Shown: positions 47,238-59,400 of the stretch, piece after piece
Position numbering within the stretch: position 1 is the stretch's first letter
Layout of the letters: each line of letters starts with the position of its first letter
Assembly (NCBI GenBank): GCA_963082975.1
Contig: OY720347.1
Location: 13,498,225 to 13,562,224 of the forward strand
Length of the DNA stretch: 64,000 nucleotides
DNA from: Labia minor
Lineage: Eukaryota > Arthropoda > Insecta > Dermaptera > Spongiphoridae
Reading direction: 5' to 3'
Program-made: the position numbers and the translations under genes
Notes under the pieces: generated by a model
The model's database searches: none
What the model saw: the letters and a program-made list of their open reading frames with translations, nothing else
What the model was told of the DNA's origin: nothing

Positions 47238-47927
47238 CAGTGGCGTACCTAGAACTTTTGCCGCCCGGGGCGATCTCCAGTTTGCCGTCCTTTTTATTAT
47301 AAGTCAATCAAATAGTGGTTTTTATAAATTAATACACATAAATAAATTATTAAGTTATTTAATCAATATTAATTAATACTTAGAGTAAATTTTTTTACAC
47401 ATATTTGAATGCACTCGTAAACATATTGTTATAATATTTACTCTTCTAGCTTTAATACTAGAAAAATCGTGTATAATGCTCCCAAAATTTATATTATTTG
47501 TAATTTCTTGTTCTATTGACAATATTGCAAGATTTTGTATTCTTAATTGACTCATTGTAGAACGAAGATAATTTTGCCGAACAAAATCTTAAAGATGCGT
47601 TTACGAATTCAACGAATTTTAATGAATACAATAAAATAAAATTATTATCCTGTTCTTGGAATTAGAATTCAAAATTTACACTAAAATGCATTTATATACA
47701 CCGAGGAATAATATTCAAAATCATATAGTTGATCATAATTTATATAAATCAAATAGTAAACTTATAATAATCATAATAATCATTTATTATTCAAGAAAGA
47801 AAAAAAATAAATATGAAATGAATAAGTTGCTTTTTACAACTATAACTAAATATAAAAAATGCCGCCCCAAGATAAGTGCCGCCCGGTGCGGACCGCACCC
47901 ACCGCCCCCCCCTTAGGTACGCCACTG
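47238..47927. mobile_element. hAT non-autonomous element nested in LINE
   Basis: 690 bp with ends CAGTGGCGTACCTA on both sides (inverted) and a perfect 8-bp target duplication GACGTGAG (47230-47237, 47928-47935). Subterminal GCCGCCCGGGG and GCCGCCCGG blocks flank an AT-rich, non-coding middle. It splits the LINE ORF between codons that remain contiguous when it is ignored, so it inserted after the LINE. Confidence 0.95.
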
Positions 47928-48051
47928 GACGTGAGAGAGATCGGAGTGGGTAGGGATTGGATGGTTGTGGCTCAGGATAGGGATACTTGGAGAAATATGA
48001 TTGTTGCGGTCAAGAACTTACGAATTACGTAGAGCTACAAAGTTAGAAGAT

Positions 48052-48273
48052 CAGTGATTCTCAACCATTGTGCCCTTTAGTATGCCGCGAGATTTTCAAA
48101 GTGTGCCGCGAGATTACGGAGCTCTTCAATTTCCTTCTAAAAAAAAGGTAAACCGTTTTTGGAACCACTTTTTCAATATGGTAAACTTTTAGTCTTATAT
48201 TTTTCTTTGTGTACTGCCAATTTTTTAAACCGTTAAAAGTGTGCCGCGGTAAAAAAAAGGTTGAAAATCACTG
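48052..48273. mobile_element. hAT-type MITE
   Basis: Ends CAGTGATTCTCAACC and inverted CAGTGATTTTCAACC, with GTGCCGCG repeated inside. It is the same group as 27389-27630. Flanks TAGAAGAT and AGATAGAT are only a partial match, because it lies against the LINE's ATAG tail. Confidence 0.8.
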
Positions 48274-49949
48274 AGATAGATAGATAAATCTTGTTATTAT
48301 ACAAATTAACAAATATCCTCATTTATTATGTTATTTCCATTTATTTATTTATTTTGTACTATATATTTTTTCATTAAAATAGTTTGTAAACCACTAGGTA
48401 CCAACCATATGATACATAGGTACAATGTATATTCACATTTATTATATTATTTATTTGAAGTGTGTTGAAGAATACAATATGAAAACATGATTCGCCTCTT
48501 AAAATACAGCTCAGTTCTTCTTCTATGAAATGATGAATGAATTGTATATAAAATCTATCTCGATCTTCTTTCCTCCTTTCTCTCAGATAAAGAAAATGAC
48601 AATAGTCGTTTCCTTGAGAAACAACTTTAAAAGAATTCGTCGAAACAATCTGTGAGTAATCGGATCTTGACTTTGAGCCTCGCTCAAACTCTGGACGCAT
48701 CTGTTGATAATATTGAACATAAACTTGATTGTAACAACAACAACAACCACGCTCTCTCTTTCTTTCAAATGAACTCCCTTTTTCAAGTAATTATAAAGTA
48801 ACAGAAAGAGAGAGAGAGTCAGAGAGAGACAAGGATAGACAGTACTCTAAAGCGCTTTTGACAACAATTACTTAAATTAAATACATGAAATAACAGACAT
48901 ATTTAATCGAGTTGTTGTTCGGTTTGAGAAAACTCAAAATTTAGAATAATTCAATTTCGTAAATTTTAACATGATATTTCAAATTATATCTATCGATATA
49001 TATATATATATAGGTATAATATAATAATAATTTTAAATTTAATAAAAATAAATTTGTTTTTTTTTCTTAATTAAAGTAATTAATAATAAATGTCAATAAT
49101 TATTTAAATTATCAAAATATTACTCTATAATACAAAGTTTTATATATAATAATAATAAATACCTGGCACACTGATCTATCGCTCGACCCTTTAACAAATT
49201 TATACAATTTATTATTATAAACTTTAAAAATTTTTTAATTATTTATTACAATTGTTAAATGGTTTTTCTAAAAATGACCCATCAAAAATTTGTTTCCTAA
49301 AATGGTACAAATTAATTAAAATAACTTGATTTTCATTTCAAGACGAAAAATATATTAAAATTTACTTGATAAAATATTTGATTCTATATTATATATTACG
49401 ATTATATATCGTATTATATGTTGTTATAATTAGATAGCTTCAGTTTTATATTTTTCAAAGTAGCAATAGCTTATAGACTGTTTCGACCAAGGATTACTAC
49501 TGATAATAATATACATTGATATATACAAATTATATTGACACCTGTATTTGTCTATTTTTTAATTAAGAAAGAAGGATTATAAGCATCAAATATAATTTAT
49601 ATTATTTATAATTTAATCTAAAAACATTTTAATTAATATAATATAATTTATTTAATATTATTAGGTCAAATTCATCAACAATTTATTTGAAATTCTTTCC
49701 TTTATAATTGTTCATACCGGGACCCCGAGCCTCGGCTCGGTACTTAAGTTAAAAAAAATAATTCATTATTATTGGGTTTGGCTGGTAATATTAATACTTG
49801 GGACACCGAGCTGAAATACAATTCTTTAATTATTTATTACAATTATTAAATGTTGCATCAATGCATCAATCTGAATAAAATGAATGGAACTTAGTGTGCT
49901 CAATAATACATAAATATGTATTATTAGGTATGTTTATAAGTAAATGAAT
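48274..49949. other. AT-rich stretch
   Basis: ATAG tail at the start. No exon recognised. Frames at 48374-48786 on the - strand are probably chance. A small hairpin CCGAGC-CTCG-GCTCGG lies near 49723. Confidence 0.35.
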
Positions 49950-50340
49950 ATTTTTTTTTATTGGAAGAATGATAAATATATATCGTAATTTATAATTATA
50001 AAATATTATTAAAATATGTATTTTTAATTTTATTTCGAAATTATAAAAATTTTAAAATATTTTAAATATAAAAAAATATTAATACAATAACCTTTAAAAA
50101 AAGGCGGGAGTCAAATTTCAATATGGATGCCACTTTTGACGTCACCCATATATAATTTTAAATCAAGAAATAAATAATGAAGATGTACTTTTCCAGAAAT
50201 GTGATCAATAAAACTTAATTTTTCTTTATAAATACTAAATCTAGTGTGAATTTGAAAAAAATCGTTAGAGCGGTTTTTGAGAACCCATGGCTATATATAT
50301 ATACAATTTTAGCTAGCATAATAAGATAAGATATGTATTA
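49950..50340. repeat. Repeat J, tandem copy 1
   Basis: Shares with 50350-50735 the order ATTTTTAATTTTATTTCGAA, AAAATATTTTAAATATAAAA, GGGAGTCAAATTTCAATATG, GGATG, then CTAGCATAATAAGATAAGAT. The two copies lie head to tail. Confidence 0.65.
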
Positions 50341-50349
50341 TATGTTGCT

Positions 50350-50659
50350 AACTTCATAGATATTTTTTTTTCTTTTGGTGAGAGATTAATAAATATATTT
50401 GGTAATTTGATTCTAAAATATTATTAGAATAAATATTTTTAATTTTATTTCGAAATTAAATAAAAATGTTTAAAATATTTTAAATATAAAAAAATATTAA
50501 TACAATATCAATTAAAAAAGAAGGGAGGCAAATTTCAATATGGATGACTTAGTCGATGACGACATTTAGTTACTATTTTAAATTAAGAAAGTACTAATAC
50601 AGATCGATTTTTCTTTATAAATATTATTATTATTATTATTTTTAATATCTCAAAAATAT

Positions 50660-50707
<48 letters not shown>

Positions 50708-50995
50708 TGCTAGTATATAATAAGATAAGATATAGATCATGGGTGGGCAAAAGCCGGCCCGCGGGCCGGATCCGGCCCGTCGGCCCGTTGAAAAGTTTGG
50801 CTCTTATTTCGATCTTTCATTCAATTTCATTCAATATGGCTCTAAAAAAATGGTAAATTTTTTTTTACAAATGCCCCGGTTTGGTATTTTCGAAATATCG
50901 TCCTCCGGCCCGGGAGACATTTTGAAAATTTCATTTTGGCCCGCGCTTAAAAGTATTTGCCCACCACTGATATAGATATATAATATACTCAATTC
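50350..50995. repeat. Repeat J, tandem copy 2 with TA run and hAT
   Basis: Second J unit, containing an ATT run (50624-50642) and a long TA run (50662-50702), ending GCTAGTATATAATAAGATAA. A hAT MITE inserted in its tail. Confidence 0.6.
50738..50969. mobile_element. hAT-type MITE with perfect target duplication
   Basis: 232 bp, ends CATGGGTGGGCAAA and inverted CAGTGGTGGGCAAA, flanked on both sides by ATATAGAT. It is GC-rich near the ends (GGCCCGCGGGCCGG). The 78-codon frame is a translation of the element. Confidence 0.93.
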
Positions 50996-51209
50996 GTAAA
51001 TAATAAATACTTGCTCTAGTCAACCTACTTTATTTATTTTATTGGTTTTATGATTTTTGACATGACGATGGTGATGCAGATAAACTTGCTTATTTTTAAA
51101 TTTAATAAAAACAAAATATAATTCTTTGAATTCTTTTCAATTACAACATGTAAAGATTATGTTTAAATACGATAGGGTCATTATTGTCAATACACTGTGT
51201 TTCGTTCAA
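50996..51209. other. AT-rich spacer
   Basis: No feature recognised. Confidence 0.4.
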
Positions 51210-51610
51210 TTTTTTTTTTAGTATATCGAAGGGTAAGTTGACTATAGCTTGTTCTTAAGATGATCCATAGTAAACAATTGATTTTAGGTAGCCCCATAGA
51301 AAATAATCACAGCGGGCTAAATCCGATGAACGTGCTGACCAGAGCAGATTACTTCTCAAGAAGATAAGGCGTTCTAGAAAGTGTTACCATAAAACAGTGA
51401 TTTACACATGAAATGTGTGTACTTTTGCAACCACACTTTTTTAATATCGATCTCGTTGAGCGATGGTAGGAAGTATTTATTTATCATGTGAACATAACTA
51501 TCAGAAGTCACTTTGCTTTCTTCAAAAAACAACCGGCAATATTAAACACCAAACAGTTTCACATTCTGAATGTTGGACGCACTTATGAAGTTGCCTTGGA
51601 TAAAGATGTT
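51210..51610 (-). pseudogene. Tc1/mariner-superfamily transposase relic
   Basis: Read on the - strand in broken frames: FFEESKVTSDSYVHMI, KYFLPSLNEIDIKKVWLQK, and later GAT-type and MDHLKNKL segments. These match the part of a DDE transposase with consensus NxLLPQL...MWFQQDGA and the downstream LWGxVKDKVY. The order and spacing suit about 130 residues of a worn-out copy. No terminal repeats found. Confidence 0.6.
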
Positions 51611-51649
51611 CGGCTTATTTACAAATTTCTAGAGAGGAAAGTGAGACTT

Positions 51650-51780
51650 ATCACTAATTTTCAAAAGTCTATCTCAATTTAAAGATGATGAAATATCGAT
51701 TTCAATTTGTTAAAAGAGCGAACAGACAGACAAACAGACAAACATAAAGTGAAGTTGTGAAAAACGTTATAAAAAGAATA
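51650..51780. repeat. Repeat G, copy 3
   Basis: TTTTCAAAAGTCTATCTCAA, TTAAAAGAGCGAACAGACAG, GACAAACAGACAAACA and AAGTGAAGTTGTGAAAAACG in the same order as the other copies. Confidence 0.65.
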
Positions 51781-52019
51781 AGAACAAACCACACTCTTTC
51801 ATTTGTATCTTTCAGGGAGACAAAATCAAATAAGCAAGTTGCTTTGTCCCACCCTATATATATGGTATATTTATTTCCAATGGGTAATTGATAGAATCTA
51901 TTCTATAATTTTTCTGTTTACTTTCAAAAATAATTTCATTTATTCTCTTTCACTACTTTCTCAATTAATTTTTAATTTTTATTTTTAATTCTTAAAAATT
52001 CAATGCTTGTTGAATAATA

Positions 52020-52140
52020 GAATCTATTTGTGGGTGGGGGGAACCAATTGGGAAACGGTCAGTCGGAAGGATTGGAACAATTGAGAAATGTGGTGTCGCC
52101 AAGAACTTTCAAGTTCCAGCTTAGAGCCACAGAGATAATA
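52020..52140 (+). pseudogene. LINE 3' end fragment
   Basis: Matches the end of the LINE at 46820-48035: CCAATTGGGAAACG, then GTCGCCAAGAACTTTCAAGT and AGAGCCACAGAGATAATAAA. Only the final tens of codons and tail remain. Confidence 0.6.
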
Positions 52141-53115
52141 AATTGAATAAAAGACAATATGTTTTTATATTTTATAAATAATTTAAATCCTCTTAAAAGT
52201 TTATTCAAATGATAATTTTCTTAGATCATAGAAATTAATTTATAATCATCTCTTTGTTTATATTCTAGTGAATTATATTTGCATATACTACATATATATA
52301 TAAATTTAATTATATAGATACATTTAATTATAATTCACTATTACCTCTGAATAATATATAAAATGAGAAAATATGCTAATTTTTTCATATTTAATAAAAA
52401 CAAATGATATTATCCACCTATAAGAGAAAATTGATATTCCAACAACTTTACATACAATATATTTGAAGAAGAATATGAAAATAAAACAAAAAAATTAAAA
52501 AAAAATATTTATTTATTATTGATAGGATATTATATATCATTCTATTTATTTATAAAATAGCATATTAGTATACAGGATATTATTTTTTACACAAATAGTA
52601 ATTTAATTTATTTTCATCTGAAATGGACACATTTTTCATTTGACTAGTATGATCAATATTACTTATTTAATAATCTTTTCTGAAATAATATCTGAAAAAA
52701 AAATATTTTCAGATTATACTTTTCTCGTCCAAAATAACTTAATATTATGTAGATATTGTCTAGTACAGTAGTGAGTGAGTGATACATGCTAGAATAGAAA
52801 AATAAATTATTTTTCCTTAAAAACTTGTTTTGTTTTTTTTTAAACATGATATTTATTGTTATTCATGATAAATAGACATTGTTCTATATAGCATTTTGAT
52901 ACCAACGAACATTTAGAAGAAAGATTGTAGAGGATTGTGGAGGAAAATAATACTCACGCTCTCTTCTAAACCCACCTGGGTCTCATCAAATTTAATCGAC
53001 CAAGAACAAAAAAGAACCTTTAGCTGTATAAATATACTCTCCCAATGTGGTCTACATTTAAAACATTATTTTTCTATAATCTATAAATAACAAGAATAAA
53101 CAAATATTATATATA
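52141..53115. other. AT-rich stretch
   Basis: No gene recognised. Confidence 0.4.
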
Positions 53116-53376
53116 CGAGGTCTGTTAAAAAAAGAAAAAGTGAATTTTCAATTTTCGCGGGCTGTGTACATTTGATTATTGAAAATTTTTTTGTTTTGTT
53201 GGTACACATATATGTTTCTCATATGTAGACATCATCAGCCATTTTGTATTAGTAGTTTGATTTTGACAAGTGAAAAAGTTAGTCACGTTTTGTGTGATAA
53301 AGTCGGAATCGAAGAACACATCGAATGTACACAGCCCGCGAAAATTAAAAATTCACTTTTTCTTTTTTTATCAGAT
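53116..53376. mobile_element. Mariner MITE, right end decayed
   Basis: Left end TA|CGAGGTCTGTTAAAA and left flank sequence GCTGTGTACATTTGATTATT match the 32312 mariner. The right side has ACACAGCCCGCGAAAATTAA in inverse, but the terminal AACAGACCTCG is lost. Non-coding. Confidence 0.8.
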
Positions 53377-55313
53377 ATATATTTAATATATATATTTATA
53401 TAATTGTAGAATATTGATAAAATATTTTTATAAATTAGTTCTTAAGAATATCTAACCAATTAAATAATTATATATTCTAATTCTGTTATTGCTGCTTATA
53501 TATCCTACTAAAGATGAGTGACTGTAAATTTTATATGAAAATTTCACTTTTATAATAATTATAAAATCTTGAAATATTTGGAATTTAAATTTTAATCTTA
53601 TTTTTAACATTTCTAATTGAATGTTATATATAGGTTTATATTAGTAAAAAAAAAAAAGAAAAAAATAAAGAAAATTGAATTTTTTAATCAAGCACTTTTA
53701 TAAGATAATTGTTTGATGTGTGTCATTTCATTAAATGTTTTTTGATTTATAAAGAATCTCTTAAAAGAGAGTTTAATTAAAGATTTTTCAAATTTACAAT
53801 CCATTTCTAAAAGATCGCCAAAAAAAAAAAACAAAAACTAAACGACAATCAAATAAAATAAAGGAGTTGATTGAATAATCTATTTTTAGGCAAGATTCAT
53901 CCATTTCTCATTGAAATATATAACAATATCAAATAAAGAACAAGATAGGTAGACGAAAAGTAGGATATATAAATATTGCTGTCATTTCCAACCTCTTTCC
54001 GTCAAGAACTTTTCAATTCTATAAAAAGAAAGAATATGCTAATTCAAACAACCCCAATAGAAAGAAAACAGAAATAAGATTTTTCAAAAGAAAATTGATA
54101 TTCAGCAACTTTCCGGACAATACAAGTACATTGAAAGAAAAATGTAAACAAAACCAAATAAAATAAAAAAAAAAAAAAAAAAATAAAAAACAAAGATAAA
54201 GAATAAATATTTAGAGATACTTGTATTTATATATATATATCGTATTTATTTTCAATTGTAAATCTATACCCAAATAGTCTTACTACATAAAGAAATAAAA
54301 ATATAAAGGAATGAATATTAAATTTGAAAACATTATAAAGATTTTTTAAGATTTTTTTTTAATTTTAATTTTAATTTTTTTATTTAAATAAAAAGTTTTC
54401 ACTTCAATAAATTTTCTTGATATTTAATTTAAAATACTTTATTTTTTTTTACTAGTTTTAGAACTTCTTATTTTTATCTTATCGTTTAAAAGTTTTCGTT
54501 TTATTTAAAACTAATTACAGTATTTATTTTTGTAATAACTTTTTAAATTACTACAACTTTTATTTATTTATAAATATATATAAAGATTATAGATACTATA
54601 AAATATTCTCGAGAGTAAAAAAAAAATGATTTTTACTTGGAATGTAAAAAAAATACAACTTTAATGAACAATTAATTAAGTTACGAAAGAGATATACTAA
54701 AACGAATAGTTTGCTTTTTATTGATACTTAAATTTGTCTTACAAATGGACTTAAATTCGACGTTCGAAGAATATAATTAATCTTTGAAGGTAATATTCTG
54801 AGACATTAACAAGGTGTTGTTTTATCTTTATAATTTGATATATAGAGATCTATATAATTTTATTTTTATTTTACTTTATATATACTTATATTATTTATTT
54901 TATTAAAATAATTTAGAAATTATTAATTTGAAATTTGGAAAGGTACTAATTATTTATATAAATGAGATTTAAATAAAAATAATAATTTCTTAATTTCATT
55001 TATTTTATAATTATACTAACTATAACTATTATCATTTGAATTTAGAAAAATAACAATGAGCTATTTTTTAAAAGATTAATTTTATTTATTGAAATTATTT
55101 ATCTCTAAAGGTGTTTATTTTTCAGATGTTATGATTGTATTGAGATAATTATTAATTATTCATTCGTATTTCTTATTACCTATTATACGTATTTATAAAA
55201 TGTTAGATATCTTATTCAATTTGTCAACTTTCTCTTTTTCTGGAACTTTAGAGACATATATTTATATAATAAAACAGAATAGATTTTTTATATTTCATAT
55301 ACATTCCCTATAA
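53377..55313. other. AT-rich stretch
   Basis: Almost 2 kb with long A and T runs and no frame or repeat I can name. Confidence 0.4.
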
Positions 55314-55574
55314 CAGCGGTTGGCAAAGTGGTGGTCCGCCGAAAAATGTGGAATATACTTACTCATCATGCTAAGTTATGGTTTAAGATGCATTAAAACA
55401 TGATTCAATACATAACAATACGTGAAAAGTTATAAAAATTCAATGTTTATGTGTTCTTTGATCACAATTTTTATTTATAAATATATTTAAAACTTAAAAA
55501 ATCCTATTAGTGGTCCGCGGGATTTAAATTATGAATTAACTGGTCCGTGAGGTCAAAAAGTTTGGCGACCGCTG
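55314..55574. mobile_element. hAT-type MITE with perfect target duplication
   Basis: 261 bp, ends CAGCGGTTGGCAAA and inverted CAGCGGTCGCCAAA, flanked both sides by CCCTATAA. Contains GTGGTCCGC repeats near each end. Non-coding. Confidence 0.93.
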
Positions 55575-55650
55575 CCCTATAATACCTTATATAGTAATTA
55601 TATTGATGGATATCTTGATTTTATTGTTCTTGATTGATTCCTTATTAATA

Positions 55651-56820
55651 CGTCGGCCACTATTTATGTATTGAGAATTGGCAATACTGATATTGACAGG
55701 TGAAATATGATAAAAGTTGATATTTTTGTGGTTATACGTACTCATAACGTTTCGACGGTGAACACAATTTGTGTTGTTTATAGTAAGTTGAAAAATTAAT
55801 CTCTGCCAAAATATGGAATTTAATCGTGAAAATTTTCGAGTAATAATATATTATGACTTTAGATGTGGTTTAACTCAAGAACAATGTATCTATCAACTTA
55901 ATTCAACTTTTGACGATGAAGCATCCTCTAAAGACAGTGTATATCGATGGTGAACTGAATTCAAAAAGGACGTAGTTTGCTCACGAATGAAGTTAAAGAA
56001 GGTCGTTAAAAATCAGTTATTGTCCCGGAATTCATTGATACTGTGCGAAAACTTATTGAAGAAGATCGTAATGTCACATATCAATAAATTGAGAGATGTT
56101 TAAGCATTAGTATGACTAGCATATATAACATTTCTCTCTTCGAAAGCTATGCGTTGGATTACACATCTGTTTACTGATGTTCAAAAAATTGCTCATGTAG
56201 ATTGGTACCGTAAAATGATTTTAAAATTCAACTGTGGTGCATCCAAAGAGTCACAGGTGAAGAGTTGTGGATTTATGTATACGAACCAGAAAGAAAAGTT
56301 CAGTCGACAGTTTGGGTGTTTCAATGTGAAGCAAAGCCGTCAAAAGTTGTTCGTTCTCGAAGCATTAAGAAGCAAATGTTGGCGTTTTTCTTCACGATGA
56401 TTCTGAAGCAACTGAGGCTCTCGAAAAACAAAATACTGTTAATTCAGAGTGATATACAACGATTTGTTTACCTGAAGTTTTCGGTAAATTGAGAAAAACA
56501 AAACAATACCAGCTCACACACACCGCATGCAACGAACGAGTATTTGAACACATCCGCCTTACATTTGGCACCCAATGACATCTTCCTATTACAAATAATT
56601 AAAACTAAACTGCGTGGACAACGATTTTCATCGTCCGAAGAAGGGGTTGAGGCCTTCCGAACGCATTTTAGAACTACTACCATCTTCTGACTAGAAAAAA
56701 TGCTTTAAAGAGGATGGTTCAATCGTATGCAAAAGTATAAGCGATTATTTTAAACAGCAATAAAATTATTTTTCATCAAATTTACTTGTTTATTTCTTAA
56801 TAGATAAATAGTAGCCCTCG
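55651..56820 (+). mobile_element. Mariner element, nearly full length, decayed
   Basis: 1170 bp between TA dinucleotides (55649, 56821). Ends CGTCGGCCACTATTTATGTA and inverted CGAGGGCTACTATTTATCTA are related terminal repeats. It carries the transposase pseudogene below. Confidence 0.88.
55813..56762 (+). pseudogene. SETMAR-type mariner transposase pseudogene
   Basis: Starts MEFNRENFRVIIYYDFRCGL, the helix-turn-helix N-terminus of mariner transposases related to the one fused in SETMAR. Then come SSKDSVYRW and, in other frames, KKIVMSHIN, AHVDWYRKMILKFNCGASKE, STVWVFQCEAKPSKVV, then a LAPND-type catalytic block near 56570 and RGQRFSS-type sequence. Many frameshifts and stops, with internal loss before the central domain. 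About 950 of some 1040 bp remain. Not functional. Confidence 0.9.
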
Positions 56821-56883
56821 TATTTACATGATAACAGGCGATTTTAGGTTTAGATATTTTGCATGTTGGAATTAAATTATTTA

Positions 56884-57260
56884 TTTTTACCGACCGACGA
56901 TAGCAAGGAAGGTATTGTTTTCACATCAAATTTCACATGTGGAGATTTTTTAAATATCTCCACGAATCACTGCACTTTGCAATGCACTTTTTATTGGTTT
57001 TATTCTCGGGAAAAATAATCTTCATTAGTTTTTTCTTAATTTATAATTATATGACGTCACCCACCCCTTCATGGCGTTATAGCCAGCGCCTCCGTATATA
57101 TTATAAATTAAATAAAATTAAAAATATTTATGTTATATCCATATCTGTTTTTATTGGATTAATAGATATATTAAAATTATTTGAAATTGTTTCTGTAGCT
57201 GGAAATTAATTTATTTCAAACCGTCGGTCAGTTCTGTGCCTAGCCACAGGTCAACTTATT
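56884..57260 (+). mobile_element. HINE-like element A3, internally deleted
   Basis: Both ends of family A are intact (TTTTTACCGACCGACG, CACAGGTCAACTTATT) but about 270 bp, including the microsatellite, the core motif and flanks, are gone. The junction lies in ATCTCCACGAATCACTGCAC, between two copies of a short CACGAATCATGCA direct repeat normally present in the element. One CRE remains at 57052. Confidence 0.8.
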
Positions 57261-58824
57261 TTTATTTTAATATATTTTTCAATCGTAATGTCAGTGGTTC
57301 GGTATAATGTGGGTTCTTATTACTTACTACTATCTATGTAGTATATAAGCGGGCTTTAATATAATTTTATATTTTGGATGCATAGAAAAAGAAGTTAATA
57401 TTAGATATTTTATAAGCTTGTTAATAAGAGATGTTAAAAATACACCAAAAAAAAAAATTAGAAATTATATTAGATTGTCTAAAAATAAATATATTGGAGT
57501 TGTTTATAAATGATAAACGAGATAAATTTACTTGTAATAATAATACTCTTTATTATAAGAAAATTAACATTTGTTTTTTCTCTGTTAAATTAAAGAAACT
57601 TCATTTTAAATAATGATTTCTTCAATTACATTTTCCTTTTAATCATAAATTCTTTAAATTCCATAATATGCAATGGGATTTAAAATCTCCAAGAATGTTT
57701 ATAAATATATTTTATTTTGATATGGTGAAATGTAAATAGCATATTTATAATTCAAGATTTCATTTATTTATATTATTTGCACTTGTAAAAAAAAAGAATT
57801 TATTTGATGGTGATTTAAAATTAAATTATTTTTAACTAGAGTAAAAATACTAATGTGTGTTTTCTTTTAGCAATATTATTTAATGAACATTTTTGAATAT
57901 ACCTACCTATTTTGAATTTAAATCAATTTACTTCTAAACAAGTTTTTTTATTGAGTTATATTTCTTCTGTGCTAATTTATTTAATTTAATAATAATAAAT
58001 ACTTAATACAATATTATAACATATTCAAAAGGTCAAAAATATATAAATTAATGAAAGAATATATGAAAAATATAAAATAAAGACATATACAAACAATATT
58101 ATAGTATACCACACGATATATATTATTCTTAATCTTTATTTTTATTATTCAAAATTTTACGACCTTTAACTTAACTCGACTCTTTTTACAGCATATTTTG
58201 AATAAAATATGCTTGTTCTCATGTGAATTATTCTATTTCAGAATCTCATATTCATTTTTCTATAAATTTCTCTCAATTTATGGTTTTTGTTACTTTTAAT
58301 TTTATATTACTTTAACATGTAAAACAACAATAGCTTTTATTTATTAATTGAGATTTTTTACCAAAATTACCAATTAAATATATCTTGAATTTATATGCAC
58401 ACATGATGACAATTGATACACTTACTAAATAACTGACATCGGGCATTGTTTAACAAGATTAAACCTCCCGCTAATTAGTTATTTAAAAATTTTGGAAAAA
58501 GGGCGAAAGTGGGCAAACATAGACACGTGACACGGAACTGAGAATTTGAATATTTATTTGCCTTCTTGTTTTTATGCCTTAAGTTCTGAGCTCTTTTTTA
58601 TTGCTGTCTAGGTATTTGAATTCATATTAATTAATTTGTCATCTTCTTTCTAAATTCTAATTTGAAATATTGGTAATTTGAGGTCCAGTATTAAGTTTAC
58701 TTTATTTACATATTGAACGACCTCAAATTTAGTTATATAATTTAGAGTTACTATTAATTAATTATATTGTTGTAACTAGCTTTTTGCTTATTTGTTTATT
58801 TTATATTTCTTATAAATATTAATT
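57261..58824. other. AT-rich stretch
   Basis: A Lys/Ile/Asn-rich 60-codon frame at 57431 could be chance in AT-rich DNA. No recognised gene. Confidence 0.35.
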
Positions 58825-59400
58825 TTATAAATTTATCAGAAAACCAATAAAATTTGTTTTATTTAATAAATATTTTCTTGTTCCATTAGGAAATGCAGTG
58901 AGCTGAATTAATTGTGGTTTGGAGAATTTTTTTTTCCCACTGTTTTTATTTATTTCTTCAAATAGAGAATAAAAATCTCGTTTCTGTAATCGACGGGTTA
59001 CCTGGGGACGATTTAAATACTCCTTAAAATTTAAGATGTATCGTATTTTTGAGTCCAACCAGTAAACTGGTAAAAATTGATTCCTAATTATTAGGTAGAT
59101 ATTCTTGAATTAAAAGGTTAAGCTAATCTCATTTAAAAAAAAAAAAAGATTGCTGGCGGCCGTGAATTACCAGTCTTTATATAATTAAAAATGATTAATA
59201 CAAGTAGGGGATTTTTTCATGGGTTCTAACATAATATCTCTTTTGGCGAATTCGTAAAAGGACTCAATTGGTAAATCCTTTTGCGTTAATAGGCATCAAT
59301 ACTTCAGCGAATTTTTTTCTTTTATTTTTGAGTTTTCAATAAAGTGTTTTTGGTAAGTGGGTTATAAACTTTAAAGGTAAACTAGAAGAATCGCATTCAC
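58825..59400 (-). pseudogene. Unidentified decayed protein-coding locus
   Basis: Protein-like frames follow one another on the - strand. About 59380-59325 reads GECDSSSLPLKFITHLPKTL. About 59280-59190 reads LPIESFYEFAKRDIMLEPMK in another frame. About 59085-58825 is an open stretch with PVYWLDSKIRYILNFKEYLN, KRDFYSLFEEINKNSGKKKF and LTAFPNGTRKYLLNKTNF, ending at a stop. Composition (aromatic, charged, mixed) is unlike the AT-noise frames elsewhere. Several stops and at least one frameshift separate the parts, and no splice sites make them a clean gene. I do not recognise the family. A fossil host gene or an endogenised viral gene are both possible. Confidence 0.4.

Larger units (their letters stand above)
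46820..48035 (+). pseudogene. LINE ORF2 C-terminal fragment, interrupted by hAT
   Basis: In shifting + frames: KIYKTIILPVLL, LRVFENS-like and FMGQRKM(R/D) and IFGPKKDEVIGEWRRLHND-type segments, RRLHN, then VARMGEERMAK-type sequence, GKRPLGRPRMRWLDNVEMDV, and after the hAT insertion REIGVGRDWMVVAQDRDTWR. This is the same LINE as 16676-16925, extending further upstream into the RT thumb and zinc-finger-like tail. A 3' ATAG tandem tail occurs at about 48276. Multiple stops and a palindrome at 47141 show decay. Confidence 0.85.

Noticed and set aside
48374..48786. Two overlapping - strand frames of 108 and 67 codons
   Set aside because: No recognised motif, poly-Val from a GTT run, no splice signals that make sense.
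49718..49745. Terminator-like hairpin CCGAGC/GCTCGG
   Set aside because: Isolated small palindrome in eukaryotic AT-rich DNA with no gene beside it.
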